Positions 17,301 through 25,485 of a stretch of 61,754 nt of DNA are shown here, one piece after another. The stretch's first letter is position 1. Each line of letters begins with the position of its first letter. Below the pieces are notes generated by a model, which did not search any database, was not told where the DNA came from, and saw nothing but the letters and a program-made list of their open reading frames with translations. The stretch comes from Vibrio nigripulchritudo ATCC 27043 (GTDB lineage: Bacteria; Pseudomonadota; Gammaproteobacteria; Enterobacterales; Vibrionaceae), in assembly GCF_000222685.1 (NCBI RefSeq), contig NZ_AFWJ01000124.1, positions 1 to 61,754 of the forward strand, read 5' to 3'. Position numbers and translations under genes: made by a program.

Positions 17301-19226
17301 ATGAGAAGTTCAGAAACCAAAGCGATCAGAAACAGCACTTTTATCCGCTCTCACATTCAGGAGGTAGAAAGTGCCGTAAGCGGAAACGAGGTAGAGCGCG
17401 ACCACATGATCCTCAATTCATGGAAGCGCTGCGTCGAAACCCACCGTCTGGAGCCTTCAAGCTTAAAAGAAGCCTACATACTGCCCGGCTATGAGCTCAA
17501 ACTTCATCAGGAACGAACCGATCGATTAATTCACACTGCTCGCCATGCCCTAGAAATGCTGTACAAGCAGATATCGGGGCAGAACTACGTGCTGCTCCTG
17601 ACCGATCACGAAGGCGTCACCGTCGATTACATTGGCAACACTTCTCAACAGAGTGAGCTGAAATCTGCCGGGTTGTATTTGGGGTCGTCTTGGTCGGAAG
17701 AACGGGCAGGCACCTGTGGCGTTGGGTCTTGTATTTACACTGGTCAGTCAATTACGGTTCACCAGACCGACCACTTCGATGCCACGCACGGGCAGCTTAC
17801 GTGCAGCGCTTCCCCCATTTATGGTGTGGATGGGCACCTCGCTGCGGTGTTGGACATTTCAGCCCTACACTCGCCCGAGCCAAAAAGCAGCCAGTGGCTT
17901 TCATTGCAGTTGATTCGCAACGTCACCAAACGTATCGAGATGACCACCTTGCTCACCAGTTTTCGCCACCAGTGGGTACTGAAGCTGAGTAAAACCCCCG
18001 AGTTTTTAGAACTCGACCCAGATTGCGCCCTCGCGGTGAATGACGACGGTCAAATTGTGGGTTTAACCCATTCGGCTTACGGCATATTAATGAAAGGGTA
18101 TTCCGCCACAGCCAATCCGTTAAACGCCCATCAACTCGGCGGTGTGCCATTAGATAGCCTGCTGGACTTGGACATCAATGACCTGCCGAAATACTCAAGG
18201 CGCTACTGCCCCAATCCGGTTGCCGTTACTACCCAATCGGGTGACTTGCTCTACATTCAGGCGATTGAACCCGTTCCGGTCACACCCAAATCCGTTCCTA
18301 CAGAACGCCCCATCGCCAAACCGCTTGAAAGGCTGTTCTTTCGCGACCCGATCATGAAATCGATGGCAGAAAAGGCTTCAACCCTTGCCAATTCCTCTAT
18401 CTCGATTTTGATCTCGGGCGAAACGGGTGCAGGCAAAGAGTACCTTGCCAAAGCGATCCACGACGCTTCAAGAGGCAAGCGTCCTTTTGTGGCGATAAAC
18501 TGTGCGGCGATTCCAGAAAGCCTGATTGAAAGCGAGCTGTTCGGCTACACCGCTGGCTCGTTTACGGGCGCAGACCGAAAGGGCAAAAAAGGGTTAATCG
18601 AACGCGCCAATGGAGGCACGTTGTTTTTGGATGAAATTGGCGACATGCCCCTCGCCTTGCAAGCCCGATTGCTGCGCGTGATTGCCGAGAAAGAAGTGAC
18701 CCCTGTGGGCGGGCACACCCCCGTTCCCGTTACCTTTCGGGTATTGGCGGCATCGCACCAAAACCTTGAAGACTTAGTGAAGCAAGGGCGATTCCGAGAG
18801 GATTTGTACTACCGCATTTCCGGTGCCAAATTAGAGATGCCGCCCCTGCGGGTAAGAAAGGATATTAAATGGCTATCGAGCAAACTGTTGTTGGAATACG
18901 CCGACCAGCCCGTGCCCATCAGCCAGGGCACCACTCAACTGCTGAACAAGCATTACTGGCCGGGAAACATTCGCGAGCTGAGTAATGTATTGCAGTTTGC
19001 GCTGGCATTCAGCCAAGGGGAAAAGATTCACCCAGAGCACCTGCCCGACTCGTTCTCGAAATACCAACAGGACGCGCCCACCCTGCCCGTGGATACCCAA
19101 CTTGAAACCCTGCTGAATAACCTGAACTGGAACATTACCGCAGCGGCCAACTACTTGGGGGTTAACCGCAGCACGGTACACAGACGAATGAAACGCTGTG
19201 GATTGATCCCACCCAACCGGCGATAA
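17301..19226 (+). CDS. acoR: Sigma-54-dependent activator AcoR
   Basis: About 641 residues. An N-terminal GAF-type sensor region (roughly 60-230) is followed by the AAA+ sigma-54 interaction domain (Walker A GETGAGKE, the sigma-54 contact loop as GSFTGA instead of GAFTGA, Walker B GTLFLDEIGD) and a C-terminal Fis-type helix-turn-helix (NITAAANYLGVNRSTVHRRM). GSFTGA is seen in other AcoR-type regulators. I choose the ATG at 17301, preceded by AAAGGAA, over an upstream in-frame start at 17262. It diverges from acoXABC, whose promoter is of sigma-54 type, and presumably responds to acetoin. Confidence 0.95.
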   Translation: MRSSETKAIRNSTFIRSHIQEVESAVSGNEVERDHMILNSWKRCVETHRLEPSSLKEAYILPGYELKLHQERTDRLIHTARHALEMLYKQISGQNYVLLLTDHEGVTVDYIGNTSQQSELKSAGLYLGSSWSEERAGTCGVGSCIYTGQSITVHQTDHFDATHGQLTCSASPIYGVDGHLAAVLDISALHSPEPKSSQWLSLQLIRNVTKRIEMTTLLTSFRHQWVLKLSKTPEFLELDPDCALAVNDDGQIVGLTHSAYGILMKGYSATANPLNAHQLGGVPLDSLLDLDINDLPKYSRRYCPNPVAVTTQSGDLLYIQAIEPVPVTPKSVPTERPIAKPLERLFFRDPIMKSMAEKASTLANSSISILISGETGAGKEYLAKAIHDASRGKRPFVAINCAAIPESLIESELFGYTAGSFTGADRKGKKGLIERANGGTLFLDEIGDMPLALQARLLRVIAEKEVTPVGGHTPVPVTFRVLAASHQNLEDLVKQGRFREDLYYRISGAKLEMPPLRVRKDIKWLSSKLLLEYADQPVPISQGTTQLLNKHYWPGNIRELSNVLQFALAFSQGEKIHPEHLPDSFSKYQQDAPTLPVDTQLETLLNNLNWNITAAANYLGVNRSTVHRRMKRCGLIPPNRR

Positions 19227-19312
19227 AACCCACAAACTGATCGCCACTCAACCAGCCGAACTTCTTTTTTGATGGTTTTGACGTTTTTTCAATCAAACAA
19301 ACCACTTAGGGG

Positions 19313-19341
19313 TTTACAAGGTTTCCAACCCTAGCTAATAT
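19313..19341 (+). promoter_or_regulatory. Promoter of tRNA-Ser
   Basis: TTTACA (19313-19318), 17-bp spacer, TAATAT (19336-19341), then a GC-rich discriminator (GCGCC), as in stable RNA promoters. Confidence 0.75.
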
Positions 19342-19354
19342 GCGCCTCAACAAC

Positions 19355-19445
19355 GGAGAGATGGCTGAGTGGTTGAAAGCACCGGTCTTGAAAACCGGCA
19401 TACGTTAATAGCGTATCTAGGGTTCAAATCCCTATCTCTCCGCCA
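19355..19445 (+). tRNA. tRNA-Ser (anticodon UGA)
   Basis: A 91-nt class II tRNA: acceptor GGAGAGA / TCTCTCC, anticodon stem CCGGT / ACCGG around loop CTTGAAA (anticodon TGA), long variable arm, T-arm TAGGG-TTCAAAT-CCCTA, CCA encoded. An accessory block begins just behind it; tRNA-Ser genes are common integration sites. Confidence 0.97.
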
Positions 19446-19451
19446 CATTCT

Positions 19452-19483
19452 AAAAAGCCGCTGATTTTTCAGCGGCTTTTTTT
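19452..19483 (+). terminator. Terminator after tRNA-Ser
   Basis: AAAAAGCCGCTGA / TCAGCGGCTTTTTTT with a short T-rich loop. Confidence 0.88.
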
Positions 19484-19824
19484 GTTTTTGAATTAACATT
19501 CAAGAAACTTTCTCACTGAGGATTTCAATTTGTTGCAACCAAGCGTCTATAATAGTCGGACTCTAGAGAGTAGAACTTTAAAGTCCTGATACTCAACATA
19601 ACTAAGGTTTCTAAACTTAATAACTGTTTTTATATACATACTGAATATATACTTTTGAGTGTGTTAGGGTAATGTAGTAATACATAATCACTAACAATCA
19701 TTTTCTTCGCGTTAAACTGCAACAACGTTACGCCAAGTTAAAGAAAAAATCGAGTATTCGGCGCACATACATTTTTTAATTTTCTGATATACTCCCCAAC
19801 CAGTTTTTTAGGTAGTTGGATTAA
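19484..19824. other. AT-rich spacer between tRNA-Ser and the methyltransferase gene
   Basis: About 340 bp with no supported gene. A good -10-like TATACT sits at 19788-19793, about 30 bp before the methyltransferase ATG, but no clear -35 matches it. No integrase gene and no convincing copy of the tRNA 3-prime end were found. Confidence 0.5.
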
Positions 19825-20850
19825 ATGATTAAAGCTGTTGATTTATTTTGTGGGGCTGGTGGACTAACTCATGGCTTAGAGCAAGCAGGGATAGACGTAG
19901 TCGCTGGTTATGATATTGAAGAATCATGTCGCTTCGCATATGAACAGAATAACGAATCAATTTTTATACAAAAAGACGTTGCCTTAGTATCCAAAGAAGA
20001 AATTTTTGAGCACTTTGAAAACGCGAAATACACCCTCTTAGCTGGCTGTGCTCCATGTCAACCATTTTCAAGATATAATGTAGGTAAAGACGCCACTAAG
20101 GATAAAAAATGGCCGCTCTTATATCACTTTGCAAGATTGATAAAGGATACCCTTCCTGATTTTGTAACAATGGAAAATGTACCCGACGTAGTACGACACT
20201 CGGTATACGACGATTTTGTCCAAGAGTTAAAGGAACTGGGATATCATGTATCAGCTCAAAAAGTCTTTTGTCCGGACTACGGAATGCCTCAAGAGCGTAA
20301 GCGCCATGTATTGCTAGCGTCTAGGATTGAATTAATCGAACTAATACCTGCAACACACAAAAAATGCGAGTATATTACTGTGCGGGATGCAATATCCAAG
20401 CTCCCTCGATTGCAAGCTGGCAAACAAAGCAAAAGCGATCCTTTACATAGATGCGCAAGTCTATCCGAAATCAATATGAAACGAATGAAAGCATCACGAC
20501 AAGGCGGAACATGGATGGACTGGCCAGAAGAACTTAGAGCACCTTGCCACAGAAAATCAACTGGCTCTACTTATAAGAGTGTGTACGCTAGAATGTCATA
20601 CGATGCCCCAAGCCCAACGATGACAACTCAATGTTTTGGATATGGCAATGGTCGTTTTGGACACCCAACTCAGAATAGAGCGATATCCTTGAGAGAGGCG
20701 GCTATCTTTCAAACATTTCCTCCAAACTACCAATTTACACCTGAAAATGAAACGCCGAGCTTATCTACACTTGGCAGAATGATTGGAAATGCTGTACCAG
20801 TAAAGCTAGGTGAAGTCATCGGCGTATCAATATTGAAGGGGCTAGTTTAA
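19825..20850 (+). CDS. DNA cytosine-5 methyltransferase
   Basis: A 341-residue Dcm-type C5 methyltransferase with all main motifs in order: motif I DLFCGAGGLT (SAM binding), motif IV GCAPCQPFS with catalytic Cys78, motif VI MENVPDV, motif VIII QERKRHV, and motif X GNAVPVKLGEVIG at the end. The target-recognition region is short. It sits next to, and converges with, a HEPN gene and a DUF262 gene, and ends on a TTAA shared with the HEPN stop. Base composition is more AT-rich than the flanking aco genes. Most likely it is the modification or discrimination part of a defence module; an orphan regulatory methyltransferase is the alternative. Target sequence unknown. Confidence 0.95.
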   Translation: MIKAVDLFCGAGGLTHGLEQAGIDVVAGYDIEESCRFAYEQNNESIFIQKDVALVSKEEIFEHFENAKYTLLAGCAPCQPFSRYNVGKDATKDKKWPLLYHFARLIKDTLPDFVTMENVPDVVRHSVYDDFVQELKELGYHVSAQKVFCPDYGMPQERKRHVLLASRIELIELIPATHKKCEYITVRDAISKLPRLQAGKQSKSDPLHRCASLSEINMKRMKASRQGGTWMDWPEELRAPCHRKSTGSTYKSVYARMSYDAPSPTMTTQCFGYGNGRFGHPTQNRAISLREAAIFQTFPPNYQFTPENETPSLSTLGRMIGNAVPVKLGEVIGVSILKGLV

Positions 20851-21533
20851 GCCTTGTACTCTCTCTTGAAGGTGTATTGTTCAAACGAATCAACTACAGT
20901 TTTGACATAAATTGAGGCCCGTTCACTCATATCTATGATGTCACTACTAGTGTTTTTACTTCCATAATCAGAAAAAGTAAACACACCATGAGCTAAGTTA
21001 TTTCTAGCGTACTTAAACTTGTCGATATCTTGACCATCTCGACAAGTTGACGGGAAGACTGTACTTACATCATATTTACTTAAGATTTCCCTAATATTTT
21101 CTAACTTGATGTTCCCGTTGAATATTTTTCGGACGTTGAGAGATGTTGACGGGGCAGATAGGCTTAAAGGTCCGTCTGGAAGATTTTCTTTCAATTTTGA
21201 ACCTGATTCGAAGTTCCTCAGCAGACCCCGTAAAATTTCAGTCTTTATGGTCTCTTTCAGATCATCATATCCCACCCCGGCATCAGTAATGTCATCATAC
21301 AGCTCTTCAATACAACCACGCATAGAGGCCTCTATCTGATTGTAAGTAAGTAGGTAAACAACAGAGTTTAGAACATGTATTAATCTTTCTGAATAATCCA
21401 ACTTACAGATTTCACCTGTTCTTTCGTCTAAAACATCAAGGCAGCGACCTTTATTCAAAGCATCAAGTAACTCATTAAATAGATCGATATCTTCTTGGCG
21501 AAGATCAAATTCATCTCGTGTTAAACTACTCAT
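20847..21533 (-). CDS. HEPN-domain putative ribonuclease (MAE_28990/MAE_18760-like)
   Basis: A 228-residue mostly helical protein. Near its C-terminus it carries RNNLAH (Arg177-His182), which fits the Rx4H active-site motif of HEPN ribonucleases. Overall length, position and the ARNNLAHG context match the MAE_28990/MAE_18760-like HEPN family, which I recall occurring beside DUF262 genes. The start codon overlaps the DUF262 stop (TAATG), so the two are translationally coupled. HEPN RNases are typical toxins or effectors in abortive infection, which suggests RNA cleavage on phage sensing. Family assignment is by motif and context only. Confidence 0.75.
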   Translation of the reverse strand: MSSLTRDEFDLRQEDIDLFNELLDALNKGRCLDVLDERTGEICKLDYSERLIHVLNSVVYLLTYNQIEASMRGCIEELYDDITDAGVGYDDLKETIKTEILRGLLRNFESGSKLKENLPDGPLSLSAPSTSLNVRKIFNGNIKLENIREILSKYDVSTVFPSTCRDGQDIDKFKYARNNLAHGVFTFSDYGSKNTSSDIIDMSERASIYVKTVVDSFEQYTFKREYKA

Positions 21534-22723
21534 TACTCACCTATAAGTAGCTTATTTTTTACGAAATTAATTCTAGCTAATAGCTGTGTTGTATTATTAG
21601 CACTGTCAGCACCTACAACTGCTTGGAACTCATCAGAAAGGATCCATTCAGAGACTGGTACTGCGGGTTCCAAATCCGGGACTTCTTTAAGTGCATTACC
21701 AACACCAACTGCAATAGCTTCATAACGAGCTCTAGTAGTAGTTTTACTTGTGATTGTTTTCTTGAATCCCATATTTCCAAAGTACTGATCAACGAAATCA
21801 AGAACACGTTTAAACTCATTCTTATACTCTAGTAATCGGTCTTCAGAATGAGTTTCTGTTGCGTTACTAACTTTCGTCAAGTATGCGTCTAAAAATGGTT
21901 TTACAGTACCTTTGTAATTATCCAAATCGTACGAATAAGCAAAATAGCGTAAGACCAACTCTAGGTGATCTCTGTTTGCTTTTTTCTTGTCGGATAATGG
22001 AGCAAGTTTTGCAAATAGTTCACTCGTCGCTAAGTTTTCTAACACATCAGTGTAGAATGGCTTAGCTGCGTCTTCTGAACCGTGTCGAACCTCCATGCTC
22101 TCGAGGGGTTTGACACCAGAGTTAATGCGCTCAAATAGATCACGCCTATTACTTTCAGATACTTCACCGATAAGTTCAACAAAGCGGAGAGAAGTTCTCA
22201 ATAATCGGCGTTGTCTAGCTTTAGGGAAATCTTCAAAACAGAACCCCTCAAGTTCTTTCAGTTCCTTAAGTTGTTCTAAGTGGAATTTATTGTTAACAAA
22301 GTAATAAAGAGTTCTTATACGCTGAGAGCCATCAATAATCTCAACACGACCATCTTTCTCAGGATCTTCATCATTAACATCCGAGATGTATAAGTATGGG
22401 ATTGGAAAGCCAAGTAAAAGTGACTCTATAAATCTTGACCCAATCTTATTGTTATTTTCATCCCATTTATAATCTCGCTGATAATCAGGAATAAATAATT
22501 CATTCTCATCCTCTTTTAGACCATCTCCATACTTCTGAATTATAGTAGTGATGTCCCAATCTTTGACGTTGTATATGATGTCTCGCCCAAGCGTCCGAAT
22601 CCTCGCTTCAGCCTTATCTTGAAGGACTTTGATTTGAGAGGTAATCTCAATTTTTCTTATCGAATCAGTTTCTGAATCCAACCGTTTTTTAAGTTTAAGT
22701 AGTTCTGGTAATTCTCTAGCCAT
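21533..22723 (-). CDS. DUF262 (ParB/Srx-fold) protein without DUF1524
   Basis: A 396-residue protein. After a charged coiled-coil-like N-terminus (residues 1-45), it has DUF262 signatures: PDYQRDYKW (about 79-87), DGSQRIRTL (131-139, in place of the usual DGQQR) and RRDLFERINSGVKPL. This is the domain found in GmrS, SspE and BrxU, where it senses modified DNA or uses nucleotide hydrolysis. The HNH nuclease domain DUF1524 of those proteins is absent, so nuclease action may be supplied by the coupled HEPN protein. It is the first gene of a two-gene operon and is preceded by two palindromes. Confidence 0.88.
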   Translation of the reverse strand: MARELPELLKLKKRLDSETDSIRKIEITSQIKVLQDKAEARIRTLGRDIIYNVKDWDITTIIQKYGDGLKEDENELFIPDYQRDYKWDENNNKIGSRFIESLLLGFPIPYLYISDVNDEDPEKDGRVEIIDGSQRIRTLYYFVNNKFHLEQLKELKELEGFCFEDFPKARQRRLLRTSLRFVELIGEVSESNRRDLFERINSGVKPLESMEVRHGSEDAAKPFYTDVLENLATSELFAKLAPLSDKKKANRDHLELVLRYFAYSYDLDNYKGTVKPFLDAYLTKVSNATETHSEDRLLEYKNEFKRVLDFVDQYFGNMGFKKTITSKTTTRARYEAIAVGVGNALKEVPDLEPAVPVSEWILSDEFQAVVGADSANNTTQLLARINFVKNKLLIGE

Positions 22724-23343
22724 TTTTCCAACTTACGATTTTAGTTAGTTTGACAACCATGGGGTTGTTCACAATTGTGTTTAGGTATACGCATCAAAAA
22801 AAAGTGATTGCGACTTTCTTACATTCTCGACCTATTGAGACCTAGGCAACGTATAGTAGTTAACCTATTTAGGTTGACACCACGTTCTTAACACCTAAAA
22901 TCCCCTACCAACTATGGGGCTTTAACATGTTTAAGTCTGAACTTTTTATTACCTTCCGCACCTCGTGGTTAAATAATAAGCTCCATACTAAACTCAAATA
23001 TCAATATCTTTTGAATTATTCATGAGTTCCAATTAAAGAACACTCAAAATGACCAATTTTCAACCAAGCTAAGCAGGTTTCATTTCAGTTTTGAGTAGCC
23101 ATTAACATTTTAAATAACCATGACCTACATTTCTACTAGGTAAGTGAAATGAATAGCAATAATAGACTAAATCTAAAAAGTAATATAAGCATATGATATT
23201 AATAAAAATAAAACTCAAGTAAGTTGTTCAATTTGCACATCCCTATTGATTCCAAATTTCACTCTCCCCTCTAGGATTTCTCTCCCATTTCAGGCACTTT
23301 AGAGTTATATCAATAATAACGTCTGCCTCAATAAGGAAATTCT
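22724..23343. other. 620-bp intergenic region between the defence block and the NUDIX gene
   Basis: No supported gene on either strand. Near DUF262 it holds two palindromes (22753-22779) and a further dyad AACCTA-TT-TAGGTT at 22863-22876. The rest is AT-rich without recognisable coding remnants. The right edge of the accessory block probably lies in or near here, but I found no direct repeat of the tRNA-Ser end. Confidence 0.5.
22753..22779. promoter_or_regulatory. Tandem palindromes upstream of the DUF262-HEPN operon
   Basis: ACAACC-ATGG-GGTTGT (22753-22768) directly followed by CACAATTGTG (22770-22779), 30-56 bp upstream of the DUF262 start. The position covers the expected promoter, so binding here would repress. 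No C-protein gene is visible; autoregulation by a module protein or a host regulator is possible. Confidence 0.4.
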
Positions 23344-24549
23344 TTGGACTTCGAGCTCGATAACTTCAATGGCATCATCCTTTCTGCCGAAAATGTTCCT
23401 AATAGCAATGCCGTGTTTGCCAGTGAGCTGCGCGAGGTACTTGGCTATGCCACAGATAACCGCAAAAACCTGATTTGGTTAACCTTACCCATTGAGCAAT
23501 CCCACCTTATTGGCGAAGCGACAGCGCAGGGTTTTACCTTTCACAACAGTGAAGAACGCACTATAACCCTTATTCACAAACCGAAGCCTGATACTTTTGT
23601 GCCGTTTATTCCTACCCACACCGTAGGTGCTGGGGCGCTGATTCAAAACGACCAGCAAGAGATTTTGCTGATCAAAGAACACGGCATGCAGGGTTACAAA
23701 CTGCCCGGCGGGCATGTGGAACTGGGTGAGCCTATTGGTGAATCGGTGGTGCGAGAAGTGTGGGAAGAAACAGGGGTGACGGCAGAATTTGAGTCCATTT
23801 TGGGTATCACCACCAAGCACCCATTTCAGTTTGGTAAATCGAATATGTACATCGTCTGCAAACTAACAGCGACGGATGAAACCATCAACATTCAGGATGT
23901 CGATGAAATTGCCGAAGCGAAATGGGTTCCGGTGAATGATTTTTTGCAAGATGAAGTCAGCTACCCGTTTAATCGCCAAATGGTCGCAGCGCTGCTCAAT
24001 CAAGACGGATTGGCACTGGTGGAATTGGCAGGCAATACTGGCAGGCACAAAAAACAAGAGACTTTCTTTGCTCAAACCAGCAGTGCGGTTCATTCACCGC
24101 TGTCGTTGAATTCCGAGCCAGCATTGAACCTGATGCCCGTTTTGCAGCAGCTGTTTATCCGTGAAGTCCAAGGAGAGCTGGTTGAGCAGCCTGAAATCAA
24201 TTCCGATGCCCTGAACAGCGAACCATTCCAAAACTGGCTTGAATCGAAGCGTGGTTTCACGAGTCAAGATGTGGTGAATACCCGCTGGATAAAAACCTGT
24301 ATTGGCGGTTACATTACCGAGGTGATGTTCCATGAAAACGGCACGTTAGACGAGTTTCGATTGTTCGACCGTTTCCAAACCCAAGGCACATGGCGGCTGG
24401 AACATGGGTTATTAGAAGTCAGTATTACCAAGGGCGATAACACCTATCAGTTCACCATTGTCGGTAATCAGGATCACAATGTTCACTCTGCGGTTGAGCA
24501 CAAAAACGGCGAGCTGCATTCTTACTTGAAATTTGCACAAGTGAAATAA
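23344..24549 (+). CDS. NUDIX hydrolase with pre-NUDIX domain and extra C-terminal domain
   Basis: A 401-residue protein starting at TTG, six bases after AAGGA. Residues about 1-85 resemble the pre-NUDIX domain of NUDT6-type proteins. Residues 88-220 form the NUDIX fold, with the box GHVELGEPIGESVVREVWEETGV intact, so hydrolysis of a nucleoside-diphosphate-linked substrate is expected. The last 170 residues contain a stretch I do not recognise, including a beta-rich segment that looks like a small lipocalin-like or DUF4440-like barrel (ITEVMFHENGTLDEF through the end). No neighbour points to the substrate. It converges with an AraC gene 22 bp downstream. Confidence 0.8.
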   Translation: MDFELDNFNGIILSAENVPNSNAVFASELREVLGYATDNRKNLIWLTLPIEQSHLIGEATAQGFTFHNSEERTITLIHKPKPDTFVPFIPTHTVGAGALIQNDQQEILLIKEHGMQGYKLPGGHVELGEPIGESVVREVWEETGVTAEFESILGITTKHPFQFGKSNMYIVCKLTATDETINIQDVDEIAEAKWVPVNDFLQDEVSYPFNRQMVAALLNQDGLALVELAGNTGRHKKQETFFAQTSSAVHSPLSLNSEPALNLMPVLQQLFIREVQGELVEQPEINSDALNSEPFQNWLESKRGFTSQDVVNTRWIKTCIGGYITEVMFHENGTLDEFRLFDRFQTQGTWRLEHGLLEVSITKGDNTYQFTIVGNQDHNVHSAVEHKNGELHSYLKFAQVK

Positions 24550-24571
24550 GGAGAGGCGAAATAGCGGGCGC

Positions 24572-25414
24572 TTACTCGGTAAATAGCGGATCGTCATCCA
24601 ATACGCGCTTTTTGTATTGATTGGGGGTAATGCCAAACATGCCTTTAAAGGTTTTGATGTAGGAAGAGTCGTTCTCGTACCCGATTTGGCTCGCGACTGC
24701 TTGGATAGGCAGATCGTTATCCAGCAGCGCAAGGGAATGCACCATTCGGATGTGCTGACGCCATAAGGCAAACGACATACTGAATTCGCTGGCGAACAAG
24801 CGAGATAAGGTTCTTTCCGATGCGCCAACTTCTTCCCCCCACTCTGCCAGTGTCTGGTTTTGCGCTGGCGCTTCGCTTAGGCGTTCAAATATTGTTTTAA
24901 GCCGTCTGTCTCTTGGTAGCATCGTTTTAAACTGAAAGGGCTCTCCTAGCGAAAATTGGTCGTTTAATACCGCAACCAAATTGCGCAGTATGGAGTCTGA
25001 TTCTGGTTTCTCACAAAAACGCTCTATCTCAAGCAGTAAGTGGCGTAAGAACGGAGAAAGCGACACTGCCTGAACCTCGGTTGGGCATCTTATATCTGAC
25101 TCTGAATGTTCTGGGTTTAGCCGCGCAGGGTTGAGGTAAATACCAATAAACTGGGTGTCGCTAAGTGCTATGGATTCGTGCTCTACCCCTGCTGGCACAA
25201 ACAAAATAGAGGTGTGCGGAACCAGAAATCGGGCGTGTTCGGTTTGGGTTTGCAGTAAGCCTTTTAGCGGAAAAATCACCTGATGCCAGTCGTGACCATG
25301 CCATGCATCCACGTAACCTTTTTCCATTGAGATGCGTTTGAACAGTGCCACACTGTGCTGCCGAACCTTTATGACTTGGTTAATGGAAACGTCTTGTCGG
25401 GTTGGCGTCATCAT
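24572..25414 (-). CDS. AraC-family regulator with cupin sensor domain
   Basis: A 280-residue regulator: an N-terminal cupin-type region (WHGHDWHQVIFPLKG, VPAGVEHES) and a C-terminal AraC DNA-binding domain with two helix-turn-helices (TLAEWGEEVGASERTLSRLFASEF; PIQAVASQIGYENDSSYIKTFKGMFGITPNQYKKR). It diverges from a glutamine amidotransferase gene across 71 bp and probably controls it or itself. Two ATGs in a row at the start; the first is given. Inducer unknown. Confidence 0.9.
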   Translation of the reverse strand: MMTPTRQDVSINQVIKVRQHSVALFKRISMEKGYVDAWHGHDWHQVIFPLKGLLQTQTEHARFLVPHTSILFVPAGVEHESIALSDTQFIGIYLNPARLNPEHSESDIRCPTEVQAVSLSPFLRHLLLEIERFCEKPESDSILRNLVAVLNDQFSLGEPFQFKTMLPRDRRLKTIFERLSEAPAQNQTLAEWGEEVGASERTLSRLFASEFSMSFALWRQHIRMVHSLALLDNDLPIQAVASQIGYENDSSYIKTFKGMFGITPNQYKKRVLDDDPLFTE

Positions 25415-25485
25415 GTGTCTGGCTATCCTTATCAGCTTTGGTCTTCCACCACTAAGATTGTCCTGTAACTTAAAGGAGACAATCT

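Noticed and set aside
22863-22876. AACCTA-TT-TAGGTT as an att core or terminator
   Set aside because: A neat 14-bp dyad, but there is no T tract and no second copy; left unassigned.
23241-23290. A right-hand attachment repeat of the tRNA-Ser end
   Set aside because: Only ATCCCTAT (8 bases) matches, which is too short to call an att site.
24412-24828. A 138-codon minus-strand frame across the NUDIX and AraC gene ends
   Set aside because: Overlaps two well-supported genes in another frame and has no family features.
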